From: Marinihelvus fidelis
Lineage (GTDB): Bacteria > Pseudomonadota > Gammaproteobacteria > Xanthomonadales > SZUA-36
Reading direction: 5' to 3'
Length of the DNA: 64,000 nucleotides
Assembly: GCF_008725655.1 (NCBI RefSeq)
Contig: NZ_VYXP01000003.1
Location: forward strand, 124,001 to 188,000
Below the pieces are notes generated by a model. The model ran no database searches. It had not been told where the DNA came from and saw nothing but the letters and a program-made list of their open reading frames with translations. Each line of letters begins with the position of its first letter. Within the stretch, counting starts at the first letter, position 1. The position numbers were made by a program, and so were the translations under genes. Below are positions 8,390-16,121 of the stretch, one piece after another.

Positions 8390-11374
8390 CTAGCGCGTGT
8401 ACAACCGGTAGCGTGCCCATTCACGGGGTGCCTGGCCGGCGTCGATGGACTCACGCATGGCCGTGGCCAGTGCCGTGGCGGGCGCCAGGTCGGCGTCGGC
8501 CGACGAGTACATGGCGCGAGCGAATGCGGCCGACCGCTCGCGGTCGCCGCGCCACAGGGTGGCCTGGACACTGCCGGCACCGGCCCGGAACCATTCGGCC
8601 ACGATTGGCGGCACCAGGTCTTCCTGGCCGGGGCGACCCACCATTTCGGCCTGGCCCATGTATACCAGGGCCGCCGTCGTCGTCCACGTGGCCATGTCGG
8701 CCGGGCCCGGGCGCTCACGCCCCAGGCCGCCGGCGGGCTCCGACAACTCCAGCCAGGCGTTGTCCGGTCGGGCCATGTCGATATGTACCGGCATCACCAG
8801 GTGGACACGCCCGGCCTGGCGGAAGTCGGGGCTCTCGAACTCGTCGGCCAGCAGGGCCGAACCCCGCACCAGCGTCAGCCCGGGCCCGACGAACAGGCTG
8901 GCCACCGCGTCCAGCTCCGGGGCCGGGGCGAGTGCCGCCAGGTAGCCGGACTGGAAGTCCTCCGGCGCACCGGCCAGGAACAGGCGGTCTCCCGGGTCTG
9001 TCGCTACCCTGGGCGGGGTCTCCGGGAAACCGGTTGGTGTCGACAGCACGTGGCGCTGCACCAGGTAATCACCGTTGACGCGGATGGCCGCCGCCGGAAG
9101 GCGCGCCAGCGGGCCCGCGGCCACCCAGTGCAGCCGTCGTGGCAATGACCGGCTGATGGGCCCGAGCAACTGCCGGCCGAGCCGCGCCATGGCCTGGTCG
9201 AAGGCCTCGGTATCCAGGGTGGGCAGCCGGTCGGCCAGGTCATACAGTTCCTCGCGCAGCGATCCGCCGGTGGCCAGGCTGAACCGCTCCGTACCGCGCC
9301 CGTCCGTCAGCAGCACCCAGGCGCCATCAGCGGCGATGTGGAAGTCCAGCACCGCGCCGTCGCTGCCCAGCGCGTTGCGCCAGGCGGCCAGTGCCGTCGC
9401 GCCCGCTTCGGCATCGGCGGAGGGCGGTGGCCGCAGTGATGCCAGGGCGTTGCGCGCCTGGTCGGCGGCGGCGGAGTCTCCGGCGGCCGCCAGGCGGAGA
9501 GACTCGCGCAGTTCCGCCAAAGCGCTCTCTTGCGCCGTGGTCCAGGACGATGGTTCGAGTGAAGCCGCCAGGCTGCGCACGCGCGCCAGGCCCAGCTGCG
9601 CCTGGGCCGGGGTGGCGCGTGACATCAGCAGGCCGGTATACCCCGTGACCAGCGCATCCCGCCGTTGTGCGTACCAGCCGCCGAGTACGCCCGGCAGGGC
9701 CTGGCGATGCCAGCCAATGTCATCAAGCAGGCGCTCGTACTGCGACAATGCGTCCGCCCACTGCGCCTGGCGCTGCAGATGCCGCGCGTACAGGAAGTCC
9801 GCTTCGGCCGCTACGCCGGGTATGGCCGTTACCCGCGCCCGGTCACGGGCCTCGCGGGCGCTGTCGGCGGTGCAGGCATCAAATGCGATACACAGCTGCA
9901 GGGCCGCCAGTGGCGCCCATGGCGAGTCCGTCGCGGCTTGCAGGCGCCGCAGCGGTGCTTCGGCGCTTGCCCTGGAACCCGGCGCGGACAACGCGTCCAG
10001 GGCCAGGGCGTAATCGTGCGCGGCCCGCTCCGCGGCGCCCTCCAGCCGTTCGCCCTGGGCGGCGCGCAGTGTACGCATGCGCTGGACATCACCGCGCTGG
10101 CGATAGACATCCGCCATGATGCCCAGCGCCGCAGACACGTCCAGCAACGCCGTGCGACGGCGCCAGCCCGTGCCGTCCGGCATCGCGGCCGCCGCCTCGG
10201 CCCAGGCCAGGGCGTCGTCGAAGCGGCCCAGCCCCATCGCCGCCCGCGCCGAGGCCAGCTGCAGCTGCGCGCGGGTGGCCGTGTTGCGTTCCAGCGCCAG
10301 CGCCTGGCCCAGCACGTCGAGGGCCTGCGGATACCGCCATGCGTCATTCAGCAGCCGGCCCTGGGCCAGCAGGTTCAGCGCCAGCTCGTCGCCCTGGGCG
10401 TCGGCGTCCAGGCGCGATTCGATTTCCCGCAGCACCTCGCCACTGGCGACGACATCGCCCTGCACGGCGTGGACATCGACGAGCCGCTCACGAATGGACG
10501 TCGACAGGTCATCCGCGCCGATGTCGTCAGCCTGCGCCAGCCCCGCCTGCAGTTCCTCCAGAGCCTCGTCGTCGCGACCCAGTTTCGACAGCGCCTCGGC
10601 GCGGGTGAACAGCGCCTCGGCGTGCACCAGTGGCTGCGTACCGATGGCCGGCTGCGCCAGTACGTTGTCGGCGGTCTCCAGCGCAAGCTGCGGATCGCGG
10701 TCGGGGGAAGCCAGCGCCAGCTTCAACCGGGCCGCCGCCAGCGCCACGGCGGGAAACCGGCCGGTGGCCTGGTCGGCGTCGATATCGGCCAGCAGGTCCA
10801 GTGCCGTGGCCGGGTCACCCATGCCATGCGCGGCGATATGCGCCTGGTAATAGATGGACCACAGCCGCAACTCATCCATGCCGAATTCGACAAACGTCCT
10901 CGCGGCCGTCGACAGCGAGCCGGCCTTGATGCTCCAGCTGGCCGCCGTCTCGACCGCGGGCGCCTGCAGGCCGAAGGCCATCGACCGCAGCGCGCGGTCG
11001 AGCGCGGCGCTGCGCTGGTCACGGACGCCAATGCGATTCAGCCCCAGGTCGAACCGGGTCCGGTCGGTGTGACGGCCCGCCGTGACGCGGATGTCCAGCT
11101 GCCGCTCACGGGACGTCTCGTCCACGTACAGGAACAGGGGCGCCAGCCGCTGGCCGGGTACACCCGCGGTGGTCACGGGAATGTCATTGATATCCAGGAT
11201 TTCAACACCAAACTCGGCATCGACACCGTCGACCCGCACCCACAGGGCCTCGTCACTGCCCTGGCGGATAAAGTACTCGCGGCTCAGCGGCGTATCGGCA
11301 TGCAGCGCGGCCACGAGCAATGACCACGCGACCAGGCCGGCAACCACCTGGCTGATGACCCTTCGCGTGTTCAA
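8390..11374 (-). CDS. Secreted TPR-CHAT domain protein with the CHAT cysteine replaced
   Basis: A 994-residue protein: Sec signal peptide (VAWSLLVAALHA), a beta-rich N-terminal part, a long alpha-helical region with TPR-like repeats (about 150-640), and a C-terminal CHAT (caspase HetF-associated with TPRs) domain from about 700. CHAT proteases use a His-Cys dyad. The His is kept in VHLVMPVHID (about 862), but the segment normally reading L-S-A-C-E-T is VYMGQAEMVG (about 903-912), with no Cys. This predicts a non-proteolytic domain. TTG 11374 is preferred as start because GGAGAA precedes it by 6 nt; a GTG at 11416 is the alternative. It is divergent from the VWA-channel-kinase operon across a 166-bp shared control region, so it is probably a partner. 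Confidence 0.8.
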   Translation of the reverse strand: MNTRRVISQVVAGLVAWSLLVAALHADTPLSREYFIRQGSDEALWVRVDGVDAEFGVEILDINDIPVTTAGVPGQRLAPLFLYVDETSRERQLDIRVTAGRHTDRTRFDLGLNRIGVRDQRSAALDRALRSMAFGLQAPAVETAASWSIKAGSLSTAARTFVEFGMDELRLWSIYYQAHIAAHGMGDPATALDLLADIDADQATGRFPAVALAAARLKLALASPDRDPQLALETADNVLAQPAIGTQPLVHAEALFTRAEALSKLGRDDEALEELQAGLAQADDIGADDLSTSIRERLVDVHAVQGDVVASGEVLREIESRLDADAQGDELALNLLAQGRLLNDAWRYPQALDVLGQALALERNTATRAQLQLASARAAMGLGRFDDALAWAEAAAAMPDGTGWRRRTALLDVSAALGIMADVYRQRGDVQRMRTLRAAQGERLEGAAERAAHDYALALDALSAPGSRASAEAPLRRLQAATDSPWAPLAALQLCIAFDACTADSAREARDRARVTAIPGVAAEADFLYARHLQRQAQWADALSQYERLLDDIGWHRQALPGVLGGWYAQRRDALVTGYTGLLMSRATPAQAQLGLARVRSLAASLEPSSWTTAQESALAELRESLRLAAAGDSAAADQARNALASLRPPPSADAEAGATALAAWRNALGSDGAVLDFHIAADGAWVLLTDGRGTERFSLATGGSLREELYDLADRLPTLDTEAFDQAMARLGRQLLGPISRSLPRRLHWVAAGPLARLPAAAIRVNGDYLVQRHVLSTPTGFPETPPRVATDPGDRLFLAGAPEDFQSGYLAALAPAPELDAVASLFVGPGLTLVRGSALLADEFESPDFRQAGRVHLVMPVHIDMARPDNAWLELSEPAGGLGRERPGPADMATWTTTAALVYMGQAEMVGRPGQEDLVPPIVAEWFRAGAGSVQATLWRGDRERSAAFARAMYSSADADLAPATALATAMRESIDAGQAPREWARYRLYTR

Positions 11375-11472
11375 GTCGCGTTCTCCGCTGTTTTCATGCC
11401 TGACGCACCCCGTCACTTTGGTTAAACTGGCCGACGCGCCGTCTCCGCCACGCTTGCCGCCGACTGCGCATT

Positions 11473-11503
11473 GAACATTTGAGGTCGCGCAGAGTCAATG
11501 TTC
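11473..11503. promoter_or_regulatory. Inverted repeat in the divergent control region of the CHAT gene and the VWA operon
   Basis: GAACATT (11473-11479) and AATGTTC (11497-11503) form a 7-bp perfect inverted repeat, 17 nt apart, in the 166-bp gap between the divergent CHAT and VWA genes. The right arm lies 38 bp before the VWA start. It could be an operator, but no regulator gene is adjacent. Confidence 0.35.
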
Positions 11504-11540
11504 CCCATGTCCGCCTTGCCAGAAAGCCGCCGCCCCGACG

Positions 11541-12464
11541 TTGAAAATTCCTGATCGCGAAACTGCCGTCTTTACCACCTCCGCCGTCGACCTGTTCGCC
11601 TCGGCGCTGGGCGCGTTCATCCTGCTGATGATGCTGCTGTTCCCCTACTACCAGCGCGCCGGCAGCGGCCAGGCGTTTTCCGACACCTGGGCGCTGATGC
11701 AGGAGCGGCGCGCGCGTGCGGCCGACACCGAGACCCTGCAGGCCGAGCGCGAGCGCATGCAGTCGGAACTCGAGCAACTGATGGCCGCCAACCGCGGCAC
11801 CGAGGCCGCGCTGTCGCGGTTGCGCAACGAGGCCCGCGACATCGAGCGCCAGCTGGCCGACACACCGGTCGACACCAGTACACCCGAGCCCGAACCGACC
11901 CCGCCGCCGCGGGCACCGGTCGACGGCGTAGAATTCTCGATCCTGGGACTGGCCTCGGAGTCCCGCTCCTTCGTCATCGTCGTCGACATGTCCGGCAGCA
12001 TGCTCAATTACGAGAGCCTGGTGCTGCAGGCCATTCTCGACATCCTCGGGCCACTGGACGCCGATGACGAGTTCGCCATCGTCGGCTACCAGGGCAACCC
12101 GCAACCGGTGCTGTGGCGCTGGCCGCAGGGGACCACGATGGCCGCCGGCACCCCGGACAACCTGGCCCAGGCGCGCGAGTTCGCCCGCGGCCTGTCGACC
12201 AAGTTCGTCGGCTCAACGCCCACGCTGATGGCCCTGCAGGCGGCCTTCGAATACCCGGCCAACGCCGTGATCCTGATGAGTGACGGTGAGCCGAACAGCC
12301 CGCCGGGTTACATCATCCAGAACATTACCGGCATGAACCAGTTCCGCCAGACCGAGCTGCACACGGTGGCGATCGGCGACTACACCCACAACCGTAACCT
12401 GGTCATGTTCCTGCAGACCCTGGCGCGACTCAACAACGGCGACTTCGTCGGGGTGTCACGATGA
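11541..12464 (+). CDS. Single-pass membrane protein with ExbD/MotB-like N-terminus and intact VWA domain
   Basis: A 307-residue protein. An N-terminal helix (about 15-38, AVDLFASALGAFILLMMLL) has an Asp (D17) at its start, as in the ion-carrying helix of MotB/ExbD/TolR. A charged coiled coil (about 52-110), a Pro-rich linker and a von Willebrand A domain (about 125-307) follow. The metal-ion site is complete: D149-S151-S153 in DMSGSM, T226 or T228, and D248 in SDGEP. MotB-like topology would place the VWA domain in the periplasm. The start is TTG 11541; no strong ribosome site is seen, but the paralogue next door aligns from its own residue 1, supporting it. First gene of the operon; its stop overlaps the next start by 4 nt. 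Confidence 0.82.
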   Translation: MKIPDRETAVFTTSAVDLFASALGAFILLMMLLFPYYQRAGSGQAFSDTWALMQERRARAADTETLQAERERMQSELEQLMAANRGTEAALSRLRNEARDIERQLADTPVDTSTPEPEPTPPPRAPVDGVEFSILGLASESRSFVIVVDMSGSMLNYESLVLQAILDILGPLDADDEFAIVGYQGNPQPVLWRWPQGTTMAAGTPDNLAQAREFARGLSTKFVGSTPTLMALQAAFEYPANAVILMSDGEPNSPPGYIIQNITGMNQFRQTELHTVAIGDYTHNRNLVMFLQTLARLNNGDFVGVSR

Positions 12465-13396
12465 GGCGGCGGCGCGGCATGGGCAGCGTGTTTTCACTGT
12501 CGGCCATCGACCTGTTCGCCTCCGGCATGGGTGCGTTCATCATCATCACCATCATCCTCATGCCCGATTACCAGAAAGAGGTGCGCATGGAAGGCCACCT
12601 GGCCTACCTGGACGCGCTGGCGCGGGAATCCGAAACCCTGCTCGACGAGACCGAGATGGGCGTCGAGCGCCTGCAAATGGCGCTGGACGCGGCGCGCACC
12701 CGGCAGCTGGAACTGGAGGCGGAAGAGCGCATCCTGGGCAGCGAGATCAACACCCTGAATGCCCAGCTGACGGCGCGCCGGCAGCAGCCCACGCCCGCGG
12801 TGCTCGACGAGGAACTGGAAGACACGGCCAATGCCCACGCGGTGACCTTTCGTTTCCTGGGGCTGAAAACCGAGCAGACCCGCTATGTGCTGCTGGTGGA
12901 CATGAACAAGTTCCTTGGCGAGCACAGCGAGCTGGTGCTGCGCAGTGTAGGCCGCGCGCTGGACGCACTGCAGCCGGGCTTCGAGGTTGGCATCATCGGC
13001 TTCCAGCAACTCGACGACGGGCCGCGCTTTCACCACTGGCCGACCGAGGGCGCGCTGGCGCCGGTGACCGCGGCCAACCGCGCGCGGGCACTGCGCTGGC
13101 TGGGTGATCGCTCGGGCGCCTTCGCCGGCGGCTCGCCCATGCTGGCCGCGTTCGAGGCCGCCTACCGCACCCCTGCCGGCGCCGTCATCCTGTTTTCCGA
13201 CGGCCTGCCGAATCCCGCGTTCAACCGCGGCCTGCCCGCGCGGCCGCTGGCGCAGGCCATCACGGTGGCCAACCCGGGCAACGTGGAAGTGCACGCGGTG
13301 ACCATCGGCGACTACTTCAAGTACCAGGGCACCGTGGCCTTCATGGAAACACTCGCACGGGCCAATTCCGGTGGTTTCCTGGCGCTGGCGCAATAA
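12461..13396 (+). CDS. Paralogous single-pass VWA-like membrane protein with degenerate metal site
   Basis: A 311-residue paralogue of the previous gene: N-terminal Arg cluster (RRRR, consistent with a cytoplasmic N-terminus), transmembrane helix starting with the same A-x-D17-LFAS-x-x-GAF pattern, coiled coil (about 45-105), then a VWA-like fold. The metal-ion motif is broken: DMNKF (D147, N149, F151) replaces D-x-S-x-S, and the Thr loop reads GGSPML, while D247 in SDGLP remains. It therefore probably does not coordinate Mg2+ in the standard way. The ATG overlaps the stop of the upstream gene (ATGA), favouring coupled, near-equal translation of the two paralogues. The simplest idea is that they form a heterodimer in the channel complex. 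Confidence 0.8.
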   Translation: MRRRRGMGSVFSLSAIDLFASGMGAFIIITIILMPDYQKEVRMEGHLAYLDALARESETLLDETEMGVERLQMALDAARTRQLELEAEERILGSEINTLNAQLTARRQQPTPAVLDEELEDTANAHAVTFRFLGLKTEQTRYVLLVDMNKFLGEHSELVLRSVGRALDALQPGFEVGIIGFQQLDDGPRFHHWPTEGALAPVTAANRARALRWLGDRSGAFAGGSPMLAAFEAAYRTPAGAVILFSDGLPNPAFNRGLPARPLAQAITVANPGNVEVHAVTIGDYFKYQGTVAFMETLARANSGGFLALAQ

Positions 13397-13453
13397 CGGG
13401 AATCCAACGATGATGCTGATAGAATTCGCGCCGCCCATGGAGCCCCGAAACGC

Positions 13454-13858
13454 ATGAAAACCCTGAGCCTGGGTCGCGATGCCGACTGCGATCTCACCCT
13501 CGAAGCCGATGGCGTCGCGCCGGTGCACGCGCGTGCGCGCCTGGACGTTGACGGCTACATCTGGGTGGACGCCACGGAGCCCGGATTTCCCGTTCGCCTG
13601 CGGCGCAACGGCCAGTGGCTGCGGGTCCGGCGCACCACGCTTTGCGCAGGCGATGAACTCCGCCTGGGTGACGCACCGCTTGACCTGCCCACGCTGACCA
13701 CGGCACTGGGCCCGACGGCCCGGCTCCGCTCCGCGCGCCTGGCCGCCGCCCGGCGGCGCACGGCGCCCGACGCGGACGCACCGGCGCGTGTGAGCCGTGA
13801 CCCGGTCACCGGCGCCATCCGCGAAACCCGGAACAACAACAAGGACACAAGCCCATGA
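13454..13858 (+). CDS. Small FHA-domain protein, phosphothreonine site degenerate
   Basis: A 134-residue cytoplasmic protein. Residues 1-80 look like a forkhead-associated domain: LSLGRDADCDLTL has the conserved Gly-Arg, and VAPVHARA keeps the structural His, but the Ser that contacts phosphothreonine is replaced and the usual S/T-N-G turn is missing. The tail (90-134) is Arg/Ala-rich and ends in a polar segment with several Thr/Ser, possibly a kinase target. GGAG lies 11 nt before the ATG; the gene starts 57 bp after the second VWA gene and its stop overlaps the channel gene start (ATGA). Probably an adaptor within the complex rather than a classical phosphopeptide reader. Confidence 0.65.
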   Translation: MKTLSLGRDADCDLTLEADGVAPVHARARLDVDGYIWVDATEPGFPVRLRRNGQWLRVRRTTLCAGDELRLGDAPLDLPTLTTALGPTARLRSARLAAARRRTAPDADAPARVSRDPVTGAIRETRNNNKDTSP

Positions 13859-14616
13859 ACCGACCCGGCATCACCCGCCTGATCGCCCTGGTCATCAGTA
13901 CCATCACGGCCATCCTGGTCATCGCGCTGCTGGCGCGTATCCTGCCGCCATCCGCCGCGGCCGTGCTGCTGGACTATTACCGCGCGACCTGGCCGTTCAC
14001 GGTACAGAATGTGCTGTGGGTGGCGTTCTTCATCGGCCTGGGCGAAATCGCCATCCGCTGGCGCGCCGGGCGGCTGGAAGAGGCCCAGTTCGACCGCGAC
14101 TACCTGCCCACCGACGACGAGACGGTCCTGCGCCCCGGTGACGACCTGACACCGATTTTCCGCAAGGTGCGGGCCAGCCGATACCGCCGGACCTGTTTCG
14201 TGCCGCGACTGGTGGAGCGCTGCATCCTGAACTTCAACCTCAGCCGCTCGGTGGACCAGACCAACGCGCTGCTGAACTCCAGCCTGGAACTGTTCCTGCA
14301 TGAACTGGACCTGCGCTACAACATCATCCGCTACATCACCTGGCTGATTCCGTCGCTGGGCTTTATCGGCACCGTGGTCGGCATCATGATGGCGCTGAAC
14401 TACGCCGGTAACCGCACCAACGTGGAGAGCCCGGAACTGCTGTACGAGGTGACCCAGCGCCTGGGCGTGGCCTTCAGCACTACGCTGCTGGCGCTGGTGA
14501 TGGCGGCGATCCTGGTGTTCCTGCAGAACCTGGTGCAGGGTCGTGAAGAGAACACCCTGAACCGCGCCGGCCAGTACTGCCTGGACAACCTGATCAACCG
14601 CCTGTACGCCCGTTGA
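13855..14616 (+). CDS. MotA/TolQ/ExbB proton channel family protein
   Basis: A 253-residue inner-membrane protein with four predicted helices (about 8-32, 45-65, 160-185, 203-228) and a cytoplasmic loop of about 90 residues between helices 2 and 3, the MotA/TolQ/ExbB arrangement. The family signature is present: PSLGFIGTVVG (166-176, T173) in helix 3 and LGVAFSTTLLAL (203-214, T209/T210) in helix 4; these Thr positions line the ion path in ExbB/MotA. Known members form pentamers around a dimer of ExbD/MotB and convert proton flow to rotation or force. Here the obvious ExbD/MotB partners are the two TM-VWA proteins two genes upstream. Starts and stops overlap neighbours by 4 nt on both sides. 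Confidence 0.88.
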   Translation: MNRPGITRLIALVISTITAILVIALLARILPPSAAAVLLDYYRATWPFTVQNVLWVAFFIGLGEIAIRWRAGRLEEAQFDRDYLPTDDETVLRPGDDLTPIFRKVRASRYRRTCFVPRLVERCILNFNLSRSVDQTNALLNSSLELFLHELDLRYNIIRYITWLIPSLGFIGTVVGIMMALNYAGNRTNVESPELLYEVTQRLGVAFSTTLLALVMAAILVFLQNLVQGREENTLNRAGQYCLDNLINRLYAR

Positions 14617-16121
14617 AACACCGTTATCCCGTCATCGCCGCCCTGCTCGCGGCCTGTATCGCTGTCCTGCCGGCCTTCGCGGCCGCGCAGGACGACGACA
14701 CCTACCCCACCCGCAAGACGCTGCCCGATGGCGTGGTGCTGGTGGTCAAGCTGGTGTCGGCCACCGAGGTTAAACCCACCACCGGTGTCGTGGTCGCCTA
14801 CGGCCGCGTGATCCTGCCGGCCAGCTTTGTCGCCGACACGCTCGATGGTGGCCCCGCGCTCGCGGTCATGGACGGTGGCGGCAGCATCGCGCTGAACGGC
14901 CGCCCGGCCACGGTGCGGGAGATTTCCCAGTCCGGCGGGCTCGCCATTCTCGACGTGCCCGGCCTGATGGCGCCGCCTGTCGTGCTGGCCCAGGACCCAG
15001 GCGAAGACGGTGACGAGCTACGCTTCGGCGGCTTCCCCCCCGCGAAACAGATGGCCGAGGGCCGCGGCCCCATGTGGCTGCCGGCCCGCCTGAGCGCGAA
15101 TGTCACCGCGGGCGTTTACGGCCTGCAGGAAACACCACGACTGCCCAACGTCACCGGCTTGCTGTTCAATCGCTGCGACCAGTGGGTGGGCTACAGCCTG
15201 GCCATGGGCGAGCCCGACCTGGCCGCGCCATTGCCACCCGTGGTGATGTTCGACCCCGAGCTGGGCAATGTCCTGGCCCGGCTGGGCGCGCCGGCACTGA
15301 GCACGGCCCCGTGCGCGCGCCCGGTGGTTGCCGAACAGGCACCCGAGCCTGCGAACACCAGCCCCGAACCCGAAGTGCCACCGCAGGCCGAACCCGGGCC
15401 CGCCGCTGTTGATGCCGACACTGCGGGTGACGACACCGCGGCCGCTGACACGGTGGATGCCGCGACCGGCTCGGACGACGCCCCTGCGGATGCCCCGGCC
15501 GAAAACGCCGCCCACAACGAACCGTTGGCGACGAACGGGGTCGGCGAATCAACACCGGCCACCGGGCAAGCCGATGCCCCTGCGCCGTTACCCCGCTGGC
15601 TGCCGCCGGCGGTCGGCGGCGCGCTGGGCATGCTGCTGCTGGTGGCGGTGCTGCTGGGCTGGCACAGGCGTGGAAAGGCGCCGGTCACTGATGCCGACAC
15701 CGTCGAACTGGTCGCCGCCCCGCGCCAGGCTGCAGCGTCGCAGGAAAGCCCCAAGACACCCACGGCCGAACGCTGGCCGCCGGGCGCCAACGCCTGGCTT
15801 TACGCCCAGGCGACGACGCCGGAGGGCGAGGCGCTGCGCACACGCTGCGCCGTGGACGCCGACGCGTTCGCCTGCGTCCTGGGCCGCGCCGATGCCGACC
15901 TGGTGCTCGACAATGACTCTGTCAGCCGCGTTCACCTGCGCCTGGAGCGCCGCGATGGCGCGCTGATGGCCGGCGACCTGGGCTCCACCAACGGCACCTC
16001 GATCGGCGCCGCCCGCTGCCTGTCCGGGGAGATCGTGTACCTGGAGCCGGGTGAGACCCTGCAGGTGGGCGACCTGGCGGTCAAGTTCCGCCTGGATGAC
16101 GACGAGGACAGCGCGCCATGA
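14613..16121 (+). CDS. Transmembrane protein with periplasmic pseudo-trypsin domain and cytoplasmic FHA domain
   Basis: A 502-residue protein starting at TTG 14613, overlapping the channel stop (TTGA). Signal segment 1-25, a trypsin-like beta-barrel domain (about 38-230), an acidic Pro/Ala linker (about 238-325), a transmembrane helix (about 330-350) and a C-terminal FHA domain (about 405-495). The protease-like part has lost its catalytic residues: ILPASFVAD stands where T-A-A-H is expected and VTGLLFN where G-x-S-G-G-P is expected. The FHA domain is canonical: VLGRADADLVL, DNDSVSRVHLRL and GSTNGTSIG, so it should bind phosphothreonine. It links a periplasmic sensor to a cytoplasmic phospho-reader, and the neighbouring kinase is the natural source of the phospho-ligand. 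Confidence 0.8.
   Translation: MKHRYPVIAALLAACIAVLPAFAAAQDDDTYPTRKTLPDGVVLVVKLVSATEVKPTTGVVVAYGRVILPASFVADTLDGGPALAVMDGGGSIALNGRPATVREISQSGGLAILDVPGLMAPPVVLAQDPGEDGDELRFGGFPPAKQMAEGRGPMWLPARLSANVTAGVYGLQETPRLPNVTGLLFNRCDQWVGYSLAMGEPDLAAPLPPVVMFDPELGNVLARLGAPALSTAPCARPVVAEQAPEPANTSPEPEVPPQAEPGPAAVDADTAGDDTAAADTVDAATGSDDAPADAPAENAAHNEPLATNGVGESTPATGQADAPAPLPRWLPPAVGGALGMLLLVAVLLGWHRRGKAPVTDADTVELVAAPRQAAASQESPKTPTAERWPPGANAWLYAQATTPEGEALRTRCAVDADAFACVLGRADADLVLDNDSVSRVHLRLERRDGALMAGDLGSTNGTSIGAARCLSGEIVYLEPGETLQVGDLAVKFRLDDDEDSAP

Noticed and set aside
9665-11323. Long plus-strand open frame opposite the CHAT gene
   Set aside because: Arg/Gln/Gly-rich product without any domain, antisense to a convincing signal-peptide-TPR-CHAT protein.
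13410-13457. 15-codon open frame between the second VWA gene and the small FHA gene
   Set aside because: It starts with two ATG and its stop overlaps the FHA start (ATGA), which could mean a coupling leader, but it is too short and has no clear ribosome site, so I do not call it a gene.
11541-14616. Zorya anti-phage system (ZorA/ZorB-like channel pair)
   Set aside because: The channel and TM partners fit, but ZorB carries an OmpA-like peptidoglycan-binding part, whereas both partners here carry VWA domains. No ZorC, ZorD helicase or ZorE nuclease is present.
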